From: Mycoplasmataceae bacterium
GTDB taxonomy: Bacteria; Bacillota_I; Bacilli_A; Mycoplasmatales; Mycoplasmoidaceae
Reading direction: 5' to 3'
DNA length: 64,000 nt
Assembly (NCBI GenBank): GCA_020024755.1
Contig: JAHHTH010000003.1
Span: 124,001-188,000 of the forward strand
A program made the translations under genes and the position numbers. The stretch's first letter is position 1; each line of letters opens with the position of its first letter. Below, one piece after another: positions 42,507 to 54,584 of the stretch. The notes beneath the pieces are model-generated. The model saw only the letters and a program-made list of their open reading frames with translations, made no database searches and was not told where the DNA came from.

Positions 42507-43622
42507 ATGGAAAATAAATTATTAATGACTAGTGAATCTGTAGGTAAAGGACATCCAGATAAAATCTGTGACCAAATCTCAGATTTGGTTTTAGATGAAT
42601 GTTTAAGACAAGATCCAGACTCAAGAGTTGCTTGTGAAGTTTTTGCATCTAATCGTTTAATAGTTATTGGTGGTGAAATTACAACAAAAGCTTATGTAGA
42701 CGTAGTTAAATGTGCTTGAGATGTATTAATTCCTTTAGGATACAATGAAAACGATTTTACTATCATTTCAAATGTAAACAAACAATCTCCAAATATTGCT
42801 CAATCAGTAAACAAAAATAATGGTGAAATTGGTGCAGGTGATCAAGGCATAGTTTTTGGTTATGCAACTAATGAAACTAAATCATATTTACCATTAACTA
42901 TTGTATTAGCTAATGAGTTAGTTTATGAACTTGAACAACTAAGAATTAGTGGCAAACATAAATGAATAAAAGCTGATATGAAATCACAAGTTACAATTGA
43001 TTATACAAATCCAAAACAACCAAGAATTGATACTATGTTGGTTTCAGTGCAACATGATGAAAATGTAAAGAAAGAAGTTATTCAAAAAACTATCTCTAAA
43101 TTGATGTTAGATATTGCTAGAGGATACAATATGAATTTAGACTTTAAACAACTAATAAATCCATCTGGTAAATTTGTTATTGGAGGACCTATTGGCGATA
43201 CTGGATTAACTGGTAGAAAAATTATTGTTGATACATATGGTGGAATCGCTCGTCATGGTGGTGGAGCATTTAGTGGAAAAGATTATACAAAAGTAGATAG
43301 ATCAGGTGCATATTTTGCAAGATATATTGCTAAAAGTATTGTAGCAAGTGGATTAGCTGATAGATGTGAAATTCAATTAGCATTTGCTATTGGTATTACT
43401 AAGCCAGTTGCATTCTTTGTTGAAACATTTGGAACTGAAAAAGTTTCTAAAGAATATATTTACAAAATAGTGAGACAAAACTTTAATTGAAGTGTATCAG
43501 AAATTATCAATAAATTAGATCTAAAAAGACCTATTTATTCTAAGACTTCTGCATATGGCCACTTCGGTAGAAAAAATAAAGATTTTACTTGAGAACAACC
43601 ATTAAAACTTCCTAAGAAATAA
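42507..43622 (+). CDS. metK: S-adenosylmethionine synthetase
   Basis: 371 residues, slightly shorter than the usual 380-390. Makes SAM from methionine and ATP; SAM is needed here by the DNA methyltransferase, NrdG and HemW. SVGKGHPDKICDQISD, GAGDQGIVFGYATNE, GGPIGDTGLTGRKIIVDTYGG and HGGGAFSGKDYTKVDRSGAY are family signatures. ATG 42507 is preceded by AAAAGGAG. It converges on ispG with 15 nt between stops. Confidence 0.97.
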
Positions 43623-43637
43623 TAGTATCAAATTCAA

Positions 43638-44681
43638 TTATTTATTTAGATAATTTTGGTATTTAATATCAATTAGTTTTTTAAGTTCATTTACAGCATC
43701 TTTGCTAGAAACAATTTTAAGAACATTACCATTTTCAAATAACATACATTTATCGCTTGAACCAGCCAAACCAATGTCTGCATGTTTTCCTTCACCAATT
43801 CCATTAACTACACAACCTAGAATGGATATTGTAAGAGGGAAATGTTTATTGCTACAGTATTCTTCTATTTCATTGACTACTTCAAACATTTGATAATTCA
43901 ATCTTCCACAAGTTGGGCAGCTAATAATATTTACTCTATTATGTTCTAAACCTAAATAATTTAATAATTTATGAGCAACTTTTACTTCAACTACAGGGTC
44001 TGTACTAATTGAGATTCTGATTGTATTTCCGATGCCTTTTTGTAGCAGTGGAGCAAGACCTATTGTAGATTTGATAATAGCATCCATTTCTGGGCCTGCT
44101 TCTGTTACTCCTAAGTGTAAAGGATATTTAAATTTTTGTAATGCTTTTTCATTAACTTCTTGATTTAAAATAGGATCAGATGATTTTAAACTAATGACTA
44201 TTTTTTTAAAATCATTTTCTTCAAATATTTTTAAGTATGACGATAGCGCTTCTATCATAGCATCAGCACATACTTTGTTGTTATATTTTTTTAAGATATT
44301 TTCAGGTAGTGAACCGCAGTTTACACCAATACGAATTCAAGTGTTATGTTGCTTAGCTGCTTCTATTACTTGAAGTACTTCAGATGGTTTATTAATATTG
44401 CCAGGATTTAGTCTGATTTTAAATACACCAGATTCAATTGCTTTTAGTGCATATAAATAATTAAAATGAATATCAGCAATTATAGGTAATGGAGATTGCT
44501 TAACAAGTTCTTTAATTGCATTTGCATCTTCATCATCAAAGATGGCGACACGAACTATTTCACATCCAGCATTTTTGAGCTCATTGATTTGTTTTAATGT
44601 AGCTGGAATATCATGAGTTTTAGTATTAGTCATTGATTGTACTATTATTTTATTTTTACAATTAAAATCTATTTCTTGCAT
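43638..44681 (-). CDS. ispG: 4-hydroxy-3-methylbut-2-enyl diphosphate synthase
   Basis: 347 residues. Penultimate step of the MEP isoprenoid pathway, a 4Fe-4S enzyme. IVQSMTNTKTHD near the start, ADIHFNYLYAL, RLNPGNI, GVTEAGPEMDA, the cluster ligands CPTCGR and CVVNGIGEGKHADIG are all present. One TGA-Trp joins the two halves. GAGGACT precedes ATG 44681. Isoprenoid synthesis is rare in mollicutes. It follows truA in a minus-strand operon. Confidence 0.96.
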
Positions 44682-44690
44682 AAGTCCTCA

Positions 44691-45422
44691 TTAATAATAA
44701 ACCTTGGCTAAATACAAACCACAAGCTGGTGCTTTATATTGTGATTTACCTTTAGCAGGATGTTCTAATCATTCATTGATATCATCTACATTAATTTTAT
44801 TCTCATTTAATGAAATAATAGCTCCTATTATCATTCTTACCATACTTCTTAAAAAGCCATCACCAGTGACCTTTATTTTTAACAATCCACCTTCTTCAGT
44901 ATAAGTAATATCTGTAATAGTTCTTATAGTGTCTTCTAATTCACTAGTACTAAAACTTAAGAAGTTATGTGTTCCAATTAATTTAGTTTTAATTATGTTT
45001 ATACATTCATGGTTAATAGGTTTATTGTATTGGTAGATATTTGTGTGATTGATAGCATCAAAATTTGGTTTGGTATTGATGATGTAAATATATGATTTAG
45101 ATTTAGCTGAATAACGTGCATGAAATTGATCATTAACATCTATACAGGAATTAATGTGAATGTCACGTGGTAATTTAGATTGAATTGCTCTTTGTAAATC
45201 TTTGGCTGGTAGATTAATGTGTTTAGATTTGATATTAATGACTTGATCTAAGGCATGAACTCCAGCATCTGTTCTTCCACTTGCATTGATAGCAATAGAA
45301 ACATTACCAACTATAGCTTTAACTGCATTAGTTACTACTTCTTGTATGGTTATATTATTTGGTTGAATACTTCAACCATGGTAGTTTGTTCCATTGTAAG
45401 TTAAACTCAAACGATAGTTCAT
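44691..45422 (-). CDS. truA: tRNA pseudouridine synthase A
   Basis: 243 residues. Modifies uridines 38-40 of the tRNA anticodon arm. The catalytic Asp52 lies in SGRTDAGVHALDQV; YNGTNYHGW begins the protein and GDGFLRSMVRMIIGA is near residue 200. Two TGA-Trp codons. The ATG at 45422 shares its A with the ecfT stop (TAATG), so the genes are coupled. It completes the ecfA1-ecfA2-ecfT-truA order frequent in Firmicutes. Confidence 0.95.
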
Positions 45423-46705
45423 TATAATACCATTCCAGCTTCAATAATACCAAATGGAAGTAATAAAATATTAAATGCTCATAAGAACATCTGTAAAGCC
45501 ATTGCAAAGAATAATAAGAAGATATAAATGAAGTCAATTCAATGAGTATGAATTTCATGATATTTAGTTCTATCAGCTCTTGGGTTAAATCCTCTAGCTT
45601 CCATTGCATTTGCAAGTTCTGCAGATCTATTAATTGAAATACTAAATAATGGAATGATTAGAGAGACTAGAGATCTAATCTTAATTCATAGATTACCATT
45701 ATAGAAGTCAAGACCTCTTGAAGCTTGTGCATTAAGAATTCTTCTTGATTCGATTAATAATGAAGGAATAAATCTGATTCCAATAGCAAGAATAAGAGCA
45801 CATTCATTTGCAGGGAATTTAATAATCTTTAATGGACTAAATAATTTTTCAATACCATTAGTTAATTCAGCAGGAGAAGTAGTTGCAGTTAAGATAATTG
45901 ATGTAGCAATAATCATTGTTACTTTTACAGAAACACTTAAGGCTCTAGTAAATGCTTCAGGACCAATTGAATATCATTTACTTACATAAGTTACAACACC
46001 TTGCATATCGTAAACTAGACCACTATATTTTAATCCAGTGTTTAAAGCTTCTAATGATGATGCAGAAGTTAAGTTTTGGGCAATATCATATTTGTAAGTA
46101 ATACCATTGATTGTATATTCGTTATTTAATCCATATAACAATGCTTTACATCAATCTTCACTTTGACTTGGATTTTGAATTTTAATATAGTTAAGGATAG
46201 CATCTCTTGTGTTTGAATCTAATGAGCTAATTCATTTGTTAATTTGTTTCATATCAGTATTAGCTAATTGAGTAATATTATTTTTAACTTCATCTAAGTT
46301 AAGGATTTTTCCATCACCTAAAATTCCAGTAAATTGTGCTTCTGGTCTACTGTAACCAAAATCTCCTGCATTTAAACAAAAAGCATTATTAAATGATCCT
46401 ATTCCTAAATAATTCGAACTATCTAACCAAATGAATGTAGGAAACTTAACTGTAAACCAGTTAATTAGAATAAACATAGCTAGCATGATAATAAATGTTT
46501 TGAATAGGTTTAAATATGTTTTCTTACTTAGTTTAGCTAAGATTAAAGAAATAATAGTAATTACAACCAAAAAGATTTGTCCAAAGAATCCAGATGGAGT
46601 GAAAAACATAAAGACAGAAAGGATAAAGACGATAAACTTAAAGGCTGGGTTTATTTTTCTAAATATAGAATTATTATCTAAAGTAGTATTAGATATTGGA
46701 ATCAT
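45422..46705 (-). CDS. ecfT: ECF transporter transmembrane component T
   Basis: 427 residues against about 265 in most bacteria. Membrane scaffold that links the two Ecf ATPases to vitamin-binding S components. The two coupling motifs are present: QASRG and EARG near residues 325 and 371. After the first three helices there is an extra hydrophilic, presumably extracellular region (about residues 95-255). The start at 46705 follows the ecfA2 stop by 1 nt. TGA-Trp are frequent. Upstream in-frame ATG at 46744 would overlap ecfA2 deeply and is less likely. Confidence 0.93.
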
Positions 46706-46706
46706 C

Positions 46707-47936
46707 TTATTTACCCTTTCCTTTCTTCTTATGTATTTTAGCAATATGTTGAGCTAAATCTTCAATTGTTCTTGGTTTATATGAATGTAGTTCTTCATAT
46801 TTTTTATTAGCAGCTACTAATTTATTAACAAATCTAATTACATATGGAACTTCAATGTTTGTGTTTTCAAGTACTTTCTTGTTATTAAAAATATCATATG
46901 GGTGTCCAGAACTTACTAACTTACCATCATGTATTACTAATACTTCATCTGCAATTTCTAAAACCTGTGCCATTGAGTGTGTAACCACAAATACAGTCTT
47001 ACCATCTGCTTTGGCATTTTTAATGATTGATAACATTTCTTGTTCGCCAACAGGATCTAATCCAGCAGTTGGTTCATCAAAGATTAATGTAGAACCATTA
47101 ATTGCTAAAATACCAGCGATAGCAACACGACGTTTTTGGCCACCACTTAATGCAAATGGTGAATTTTCATAGTGAGTTTCTGGAATTCTTAATTTTGATA
47201 ATTCTATTTTTGCTTTTCTTGAAGCTTCTTCTTTAGAATCACCAAGTACTCTTGGACCAAAAGTAACATCATCAAGAACAGTTGATCTAAATAGTTGGAA
47301 TTCAGGAAATTGGCTTACCATTCCTATTTCTCTTCTAAGTTCTTTATAGTTTTTAATTCTCTTTTTATCTTTTACACCTTTTCTTTTTAATAAAGTATCA
47401 TCTTCTTGCATAAAGATTTGTTTATCTGATTCAAATTTAAAGTTAGTTAAGATATTTTCATCCTTTAAAGTTACTTCAAAGAATTTGTTTTTATTATTTT
47501 TGATTTTAAGTTTTAATAGATCATTTAAATTTAGTTTTTTATATGTAGGTAATCTATTGCCACAATTTGCTAATAAGAAACATTCAAAGTCTAGAGGTTT
47601 AGTATCTCTTGGAGTTTTAAATATTAATTTTTTATTTTGTTGATAAATTGATAAACAAATATTATTAAGATTCTTTTTTGATTGGATGATATTTCCGCAA
47701 ATGTTGATGTCTCCATAAGTTAATTTATTTAAACCATTGAATAAACTGATTAGGGTTGATTTACCAGATCCTGATTCACCAATAATGCAGTAGATTTTGT
47801 TTTTATCAAAGGCAAAATTAAAATTCTTTAAACCAACAAATTGATTTATTTTTTTGTAGTTATAAATTGCATAACCACCTTCAATGATGATTGACTTATC
47901 TGAAGTAGTTTGGATTTGTTTATCTTTTACTTGCAT
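46707..47936 (-). CDS. ecfA2: ECF transporter ATPase 2, with insertion
   Basis: 409 residues, over 100 longer than usual. Walker A GESGSGKST is at 53-61, Q-loop Gln209, signature LSGGQKRR from 263, Walker B LIFDEPTAG. Between Walker A and the Q-loop sits a basic insert (about 85-195) rich in Lys and Asn. The C-terminus ends in a Lys tract. Its start overlaps ecfA1 by 10 nt. Works with EcfA1 and EcfT for vitamin or cofactor uptake. Confidence 0.94.
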   Translation of the reverse strand: MQVKDKQIQTTSDKSIIIEGGYAIYNYKKINQFVGLKNFNFAFDKNKIYCIIGESGSGKSTLISLFNGLNKLTYGDINICGNIIQSKKNLNNICLSIYQQNKKLIFKTPRDTKPLDFECFLLANCGNRLPTYKKLNLNDLLKLKIKNNKNKFFEVTLKDENILTNFKFESDKQIFMQEDDTLLKRKGVKDKKRIKNYKELRREIGMVSQFPEFQLFRSTVLDDVTFGPRVLGDSKEEASRKAKIELSKLRIPETHYENSPFALSGGQKRRVAIAGILAINGSTLIFDEPTAGLDPVGEQEMLSIIKNAKADGKTVFVVTHSMAQVLEIADEVLVIHDGKLVSSGHPYDIFNNKKVLENTNIEVPYVIRFVNKLVAANKKYEELHSYKPRTIEDLAQHIAKIHKKKGKGK

Positions 47937-48748
47937 AAGTCCCTCACTAACTTGTCTTCATCTAAAGTAGATTCTAGTTTAAGACCTGATTCATTTAATA
48001 ATTTAATAAGTTTCATATTAGACGGTAAATCTAATTTGTTATCTAGGAGGAATTTTTGATTCTTAACAAATTCTTCAAGCTTCCCATATTTAGCTAGTAC
48101 GCCTTGGTTTAAACATAGTATTTTAGTAGCTTGTTTTAATTCTTCCATATCATGCGTAATTGAAATTACAGTCTTACCATAATTAGTTTGTAATTCTTTC
48201 ATTAGTTCTTTAATAGCTAACTTTGATTTTGGATCTAACATAGAAGTTGATTCATCAAAGATTATGATTGAAGGAATTAAAGTTACTACTGAAGTAATAG
48301 CAACTTTTTGCTTTTGTCCACCAGACATTTCAAACACTTCTTTTTTAATCAAATGTTCAATTCCCATAATTTCAGCAGCATTATAAATTATTGGTTTCAT
48401 CATTGAGTTACTTACTCTATAATTTTCTAAACCAAAAGCAATATCATCTTCTGTAGTAATTCCAATAAATTGATTATCAGGATTTTGAAAAATAACTCCA
48501 ATATGTCTTTTAAGTTTGAAAGCATTGTGAGAGTTAACAACTTCTCCCATAATTGAAATAGTACCTGATGATGGTTTGATTAAAGTAGAAATAATTTTAG
48601 ATAATGTAGATTTTCCAGATCCATTTGAACCAACAATACAAATGTAGTCACCATCATATACATCAAAACTAATGTCTTTTAGAGTTAGACGTTTGTTATC
48701 ATATGAAAAATTTACATTATTTAAACTTAGTACTTTTTTTGTATCCAT
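47927..48748 (-). CDS. ecfA1: ECF transporter ATPase 1
   Basis: 273 residues, normal size. Walker A GSNGSGKST near residue 39, Q-loop FQNPDNQFIG, signature MSGGQKQKVAIT, Walker B IIIFDESTSMLD and switch His (ITHDMEE). The Walker B Glu is present. First of the Ecf genes; overlaps ecfA2 by 10 nt. Confidence 0.95.
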   Translation of the reverse strand: MDTKKVLSLNNVNFSYDNKRLTLKDISFDVYDGDYICIVGSNGSGKSTLSKIISTLIKPSSGTISIMGEVVNSHNAFKLKRHIGVIFQNPDNQFIGITTEDDIAFGLENYRVSNSMMKPIIYNAAEIMGIEHLIKKEVFEMSGGQKQKVAITSVVTLIPSIIIFDESTSMLDPKSKLAIKELMKELQTNYGKTVISITHDMEELKQATKILCLNQGVLAKYGKLEEFVKNQKFLLDNKLDLPSNMKLIKLLNESGLKLESTLDEDKLVRDLCK

Positions 48749-48762
48749 ATTATTAGTTCTAA

Positions 48763-49395
48763 TTATTCAGCAGCATCAGTTGATTCTTCTTTGCCTTCAT
48801 CACCTTTACGCTTTTTAAGTTCAGAAACAGATATTCCAAGTTTCTTAGCTTCTTTTTCAAGTTTCTTTTCTTCAAGTTTAGCAGCCTTAGCAGCTTCTCT
48901 TTCTTGACGTTTAGCTTCTTTAGCAGCTTCACGTTTAGCAAGTTTTTCAGCATGTTTTTGAGCAGCTTTAAGAGCTCTTTCTTCTTCAGATTTAGTAAGT
49001 AATGCATCTGCTTCTTGCGCTTCAAGATACATTTCATCTCTAATTTCTTTGTATGCGTCAGAAGATCAAAGTTCTATTAAATCATAATCATCTTTTGCAA
49101 AACCTTCAAGTTTTCTTTTTTTGAAGATACCAGTAACTGGCATATTTCTTTTAAGTTTAGATAGGAAGTATAAATCTTCTTGTGCTTGTTTTGGAATAAA
49201 GTAACAAGATACTCAATGGTTTTCAGAATCTAAGAATGGTATTTCAAATTTAATGGCTGCAACATTGTATTTGTCAATAACACCACTGTTAGTACAAATT
49301 TCTCTAGCATCCTCTTCATTTGTACAAATATATCCATCTATTTTTTGGCTAATAAAGTTTAAAAAGAATATTCTAATTCTGCTAAAAAATCCCAT
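48763..49395 (-). CDS. Hypothetical protein with charged coiled-coil C-terminus, 210 aa
   Basis: 210 residues. The N-terminal half (1-110) is a small globular domain with a short hydrophobic stretch at the start (MGFFSRIRIFFLNFIS), perhaps membrane-associated. The C-terminal half is an Ala/Lys/Glu-rich helix (about 125-195) with almost no breaks. TGA-Trp in the middle. It lies 14 nt before ecfA1 and is probably the first gene of that operon. Family not recognised. Confidence 0.8.
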
Positions 49396-49539
49396 AAATA
49401 CCTACTTTATAATATTTTATATTATATACCATTTTGAATTTTATTTTTTACAATAATAAGTTTTAATTTTAAAAAAGGTTAAATCAAAAATAATTTTAGG
49501 AGCATAAAACTTTTTTTGATTTAAATATCCTAAATTTCA

Positions 49540-49563
49540 ATATAATAAATATATTTATTATAT
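49540..49563 (+). promoter_or_regulatory. parE promoter within a perfect 24-bp palindrome
   Basis: The palindrome is centred between 49551 and 49552 and consists only of A and T. It contains TATAAT at 49541-49546 as the likely -10. The parE binding site AGAGGG follows at 49566-49571. Upstream, AAATCAAAAA (49481-49490) pairs with 49513-49522 and TTTAGGA (49495-49501) with 49528-49534, in interleaved order. Confidence 0.5.
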
Positions 49564-49577
49564 CTAGAGGGATTAAG

Positions 49578-51482
49578 ATGAGCTATTCAGGAGAAAATAT
49601 AAAGGTTCTTAAAGGTCTAGAACCAGTAAGAAAAAGACCTGGGATGTACATTGGATCAACTGATTCAAGAGGATTACACCATTTAATTTGAGAAATATTC
49701 GATAACTCAATTGATGAACATTTAGCAGGATACGGAGATACTATCCAAGTTGAACTACACAAAGATGGATCAATTTTAGTAAAAGATAATGCTAGAGGTA
49801 TTCCAGTAGATAAACATAAAGAAACAGGAATTTCAACAGTTGAAACGGTTTTAACAGTTTTACATGCTGGTGGTAAATTTGATGAAAGTGCATATAAAGC
49901 ATCTGGGGGTCTACATGGTGTAGGTGCATCAGTAGTTAATGCATTAAGTGAATGATTAGTGTGTACTGTTTCTACTAAGAGTGGAGTTTATACATGTAGA
50001 TTTGAAAACGGTGGAGCTGATATAGTTGAACCACTACATAAGATTGGAGAATCTAAAAAGACTGGAACTATTATTCACTTTAAACCAGATCCAAAAATTT
50101 TTAAGACAACAACTGAATTTAATCCAAATATAATTGCTGAAAGATTAAGAGAATCTTCTTTCCTATTTCCTGATTTAAGAATTATCTTTGTTGATGAAAT
50201 TAATAAGCAAACATACGAATACAAAGCATCTAGTGGTTTAACTGCTTTTGTGGAATTTTTAAATGAAGCTAGAACTCCATATACTCCTGTGTGTCAAATT
50301 TCAGGTAAACACAATAATGTTGAAGTAGAAATTGCTTTCCAATATTGTGATGATATGAATGAAACAATTATTTCATTCGCTAACTCAATTAAAACTAACG
50401 AAGGTGGTGCACATGAATCTGGTTTTAAATCAGCACTAACTGAAGTAATTAATGACTATGGTAAAAAATGAGGAATTTTAAAATCAAAAGATAAAAATTT
50501 AGAAGGTACTGATGTTAGAGAAGGTATTGGTGCAATTATTTCAGTTAAAGTACCAGAATCTTTAATTTCATATGAAGGACAAACAAAGAATAAATTATTT
50601 ACTCCTGAAGCAAAAGAAGCTACTAACAAAGTTGCTAAAGAACAAATTGGATATTGATTTGAAGAACATAGAAAAGAATCAGAAAAAATTATAAAGAGAT
50701 GTTTATTAGCTCGTGATGCTAGAATTGCTGCACGTAAAGTTCGTGAAAATACTAAGGCTACTAAAAAATCAGGTGTTGAAAGAATTCTATCTGGTAAATT
50801 AACTCCAGCACAATCAAAAGATTACAAAATGAATGAGTTATTCCTAGTTGAAGGGGATTCAGCGGGTGGTTCTGCTAAATTAGGTAGAGATAAAAAGTAT
50901 CAAGCTATCTTACCACTTAAAGGTAAAGTAATCAATGTTGAAAAAGCGAATGTATTAGATGTTTTAAAGAACGAAGAAATTGGAACTATCATTACATGTC
51001 TTGGAACAGGTGTACTAAAGAACTTTGATATTTCAAAACTAAAATATGACAAAGTTATAATTATGACCGATGCAGATACTGATGGTGCTCATATTCAAAT
51101 CTTATTACTTACAATGTTTTACAGATACATGAAACCACTTGTAGAACAAGGACATGTTTATATTGCTCTTCCACCACTTTACAAAGTTTCAAAAAAGAAC
51201 TCTAAAGAATTCAAATATGCTTGAGATGAATTCGAATTAGAAGAAGTAAAAAAATCAATGGGATCTTGCGAAATTCAAAGATATAAAGGGTTAGGGGAAA
51301 TGAATGCAGATCAATTATGAGAAACAACTATGAACCCTGAATCTAGAACACTAATTAAAGTAACAGTTGATGATTTAGTTGTAGCTGAAAGACAACTAAA
51401 TATTTTAATGGGAGATAATGCTCAATTAAGAAAAGATTGAATTACTAACAATATCGATTTTAATATGGAGGATAATGACTAA
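49578..51482 (+). CDS. parE: DNA topoisomerase IV subunit B
   Basis: 634 residues. GHKL ATPase domain (EIFDNSIDEHLAGYGD, GGKFDESAYKASGGLHGVGASVVNALSEW), transducer, and TOPRIM (ELFLVEGDSAGG, TDADTDGAH). ParE rather than GyrB is indicated by HIQILLLTMFYRYMKPL and by the B. subtilis-like KGLEPVRKRPGMYIGSTDSR start. It decatenates chromosomes with ParC, whose ATG overlaps this stop (TAATG). Confidence 0.96.
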
Positions 51483-54010
51483 TGGCTAAAGAAAATAAAA
51501 ATATAATTAGAAGACCAATTGAAGTAATTCTAAGTGATAGCTTTGGTAAATATGCAAAGTACATTATCCAAGATAGAGCATTGCCTGATATTCGTGATGG
51601 TTTGAAACCAGTTCAAAGAAGAATTTTGTATGCAATGAATAATTTAGGTATTACTCACGATAGACCTTACAAGAAATCAGCAAGATCTGTAGGGGAAGTT
51701 ATTGGTAAGTACCACCCACATGGTGACTCTTCAATTTATGAAGCTATGGTAAGAATGAGTCAAGAATGAAAGAACAATATTCCATTACTTGATATGCATG
51801 GTAATAAAGGTTCTATTGATGGTGATAGTGCTGCAGCTATGAGATATACAGAATGTAGACTAGCTAAGATTTCAGAATATATGCTAGAAAACATTGAAAA
51901 GAAAACTGTGGATTTTATCCCTAACTTTGATGACTCAGAAAAAGAACCAGCCTTCTTACCATCAATGATCCCTAACTTATTATTTAATGGTGCTACAGGG
52001 ATTGCTGCTGGGTATGCAACTAATATTCCACCATTTAATCCAACTGAAGTTTTAAATGCTATTATTCATAGAATTGATAATCCAACTTGTAGAGTTCAAT
52101 CTCTTGCAAATATTATGCCTGGACCAGATTATCCTACTGGTGGTATTATTCAAGGTAAATCTGGAATCATGGAAGCGTATGAAACTGGAAAAGGAAAACA
52201 TGTTATTAGAGCTAAAATAGAAGAGGTTGAAGTTAGTAAGAAATTAAAACAACTTCATATTACATCAATTCCATATGAAACATCAAAAGCAGCTATTATT
52301 AAATCAATTGATGATCTAGTTTATAACGAAAAGATTTCAGGGATTATTGAAGTTAGAGATGAATCAGATAAAAATGGTGTCAGCATTGTAATTGATGTAG
52401 AACCAGATAAGTCATTAGAAATAATCAAAAATTTCTTATACAAAAATACTCAACTACAAGTTACTTATGCAATCAACTTCATTGCTATTCATGAACGTAA
52501 ACCTGTGTTAATGTCATTAGATATGGCAATTGATGCATATATTAAACATGCAATTAATATCTTAGTTAAAACACTACAATACGACTTAGCTAAATCTAAA
52601 AAGCGTTTAGAAGTATTAGTTGGTTTAATAAAAGCTATGAGCATCTTAGATGATGTAATTAGAACTATTAGAAAATCTCTATCTAAAGAAGATTCTAAAA
52701 AGAACTTAATGGATAAGTTTGGATTCACAGAAGTACAAGCAGAAGCGATTGTTACTCTAAGACTTTATAAGTTATCATCAACAGATGTTAGCTTAATTAA
52801 AAAAGAACATGCAGATTTAGAAATTATCATTAAAGAAATTGAATCTATTCTTGCTAGTGAAGATTTACAAAAGAATACACTTAAAAAGATTCTTAGAAAA
52901 TATAAAGAAGAATTTGGTTATGAAAGAAAAACTGCAATTGAAGATGAAATTGAAAAAATTGTTATTAATGATGCAGACTTACAAGAATCAAAAGATGTGA
53001 TTATTGTTGCTACAAAAGATGGGTATATTAAATCAACAACAAAACGTTCTTTAGAATCTAGTACATACAATGATATTTCATTAAAATCAGGTGATATTGT
53101 TATTGACATGTTTGAATCAAATACATTAAATCAAATTATTGTTATCACAAGTGGTGGCCAATATATCTCTATTCCATGTCATAAAATCAAATCAACTAAA
53201 TATAAAGATTCACCAGAACATATTAACAACATCATTAAACTAGACTCAAGTGAAGAAGTCGTATGCTGTTTCCAAACTAATAGTGTTTTAGGATTAAATG
53301 ATAATATCTTAATTTGTACTGAACAAGGACAAATTAAAAGAGTTGATCTAAGTGATTTAACTTTCTCTAAATCAGCTAAGTCATCTAACATTATGAATTT
53401 AAAGGATGGAGATAAAGTAGTATCTTGTCACGTAGTACCTAAAGATGCAAATGGTGATGTAGTATGTATTACTAAGAAAGGTTTAGGTATCAGATTTAGA
53501 ATTGAAGAAGTTCCTGTGATTGGTAGAACTGCATCCGGAGTTAGAGCTCAAAAGCTTGTAGATGGTGACAAAATCATTTCTTGTTGTTATTCAGCTCATC
53601 CAGAAAAACATTCAATCTTGATTGCAGCAAACCGTGGTATGAAGAGAATTAGATATAATGAAATACCAACAACAAAACGTGCTGGTATTGGTAGACTTGT
53701 AATGTTACAAGTTAAATCAGATCCATTTATTCTTTACAATGCTATTGTGGTAAATTCAAGAGATACTCTAAATGGATTGAAAGAAGATAACACAATCGTA
53801 CCATTTGTTGCTAGTGATGTATCTATCTCTGGATTAGATACTAGATTTAGTGCAACGTCTTTTGGTAAGATTCAATTATGTTACCGTGATAATTGAATCT
53901 CATCTAGCTTAGAAAACTTTGATAAGACAGTTAGATTAGAAGATGATTCAACAGATGATGATTCAGATGGAAAGGTAGAAGGTAGTCTATTCGACGATGA
54001 TGAAGACTAG
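51482..54010 (+). CDS. parC: DNA topoisomerase IV subunit A
   Basis: 842 residues. Breakage-reunion domain with catalytic Tyr122 (AAMRYTE), ALPDIRDGLKPVQRRILYAM and HPHGDSSIYEAMVRM, the quinolone-resistance region. The C-terminal beta-pinwheel lacks the gyrase QRRGGKG box, supporting ParC. The tail is very acidic (DDSTDDDSDG...). TGA-Trp near residue 99 and 805. The end overlaps yqeG by 14 nt. Confidence 0.96.
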
Positions 54011-54584
54011 TTTTAGTTATTTAAACTATTTAAGACCAAATCTATATTTAAAATCAATTAATGATATTAATATCTATGCTTTAAAGCGTTCTGGAATTAA
54101 ATATGTTTTTATTGACTTAGACAATACACTAGTACCACACTTTACAAAATTGCCTAACTCAAGTTCGATTAAGTTTGTTAATGAATTAAAAGCAAATGGA
54201 ATGAAGGTTATTATTTGTAGTAATAACTCCAAAAAAAGAGTAGAACAATTTTGCAACCTGATAGATGTGGATGACTTTATCTATAACTCACAAAAACCTT
54301 TTGTGAGAAAGATAAAGAAAATGATTAAAAAATATGATATCCATCCAGAAGACTCATTAATGATAGGAGATCAATTTATTACAGATGTATGGGTGGCTAA
54401 TAGATTAGGATTTAAATCAATTTTAGTATTACCTATTATTGATTCCAATAGAAATCAAGATAAACAATCATCTAATTTTATTATTTCAATATTAGAAAAA
54501 TTAATTTATAAATATATTGCTCATACTAACTTCTTGGAAAATCAAGATGCAACATTCATAAAGGATAACTATGACTACATATAA
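53997..54584 (+). CDS. yqeG: YqeG-family HAD phosphatase
   Basis: 195 residues. HAD motif I is FIDLDNTLVPH near residue 39, motif II IICSNNSKKR, and GDQFITDVWVANRLGF holds the acidic motif. YqeG subfamily (HAD IIIA) typically sits next to yqeH in Firmicutes, as here. Two consecutive ATG (53997 and 54000) are possible starts inside the end of parC. It overlaps yqeH by 14 nt. Physiological substrate unknown. Confidence 0.92.
   Translation: MMKTSFSYLNYLRPNLYLKSINDINIYALKRSGIKYVFIDLDNTLVPHFTKLPNSSSIKFVNELKANGMKVIICSNNSKKRVEQFCNLIDVDDFIYNSQKPFVRKIKKMIKKYDIHPEDSLMIGDQFITDVWVANRLGFKSILVLPIIDSNRNQDKQSSNFIISILEKLIYKYIAHTNFLENQDATFIKDNYDYI

Noticed and set aside
49578..54010. Annotation as gyrB-gyrA
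   Set aside because: HIQILLLTMFYRYMKPL and the absence of a GyrA box favour ParE and ParC.
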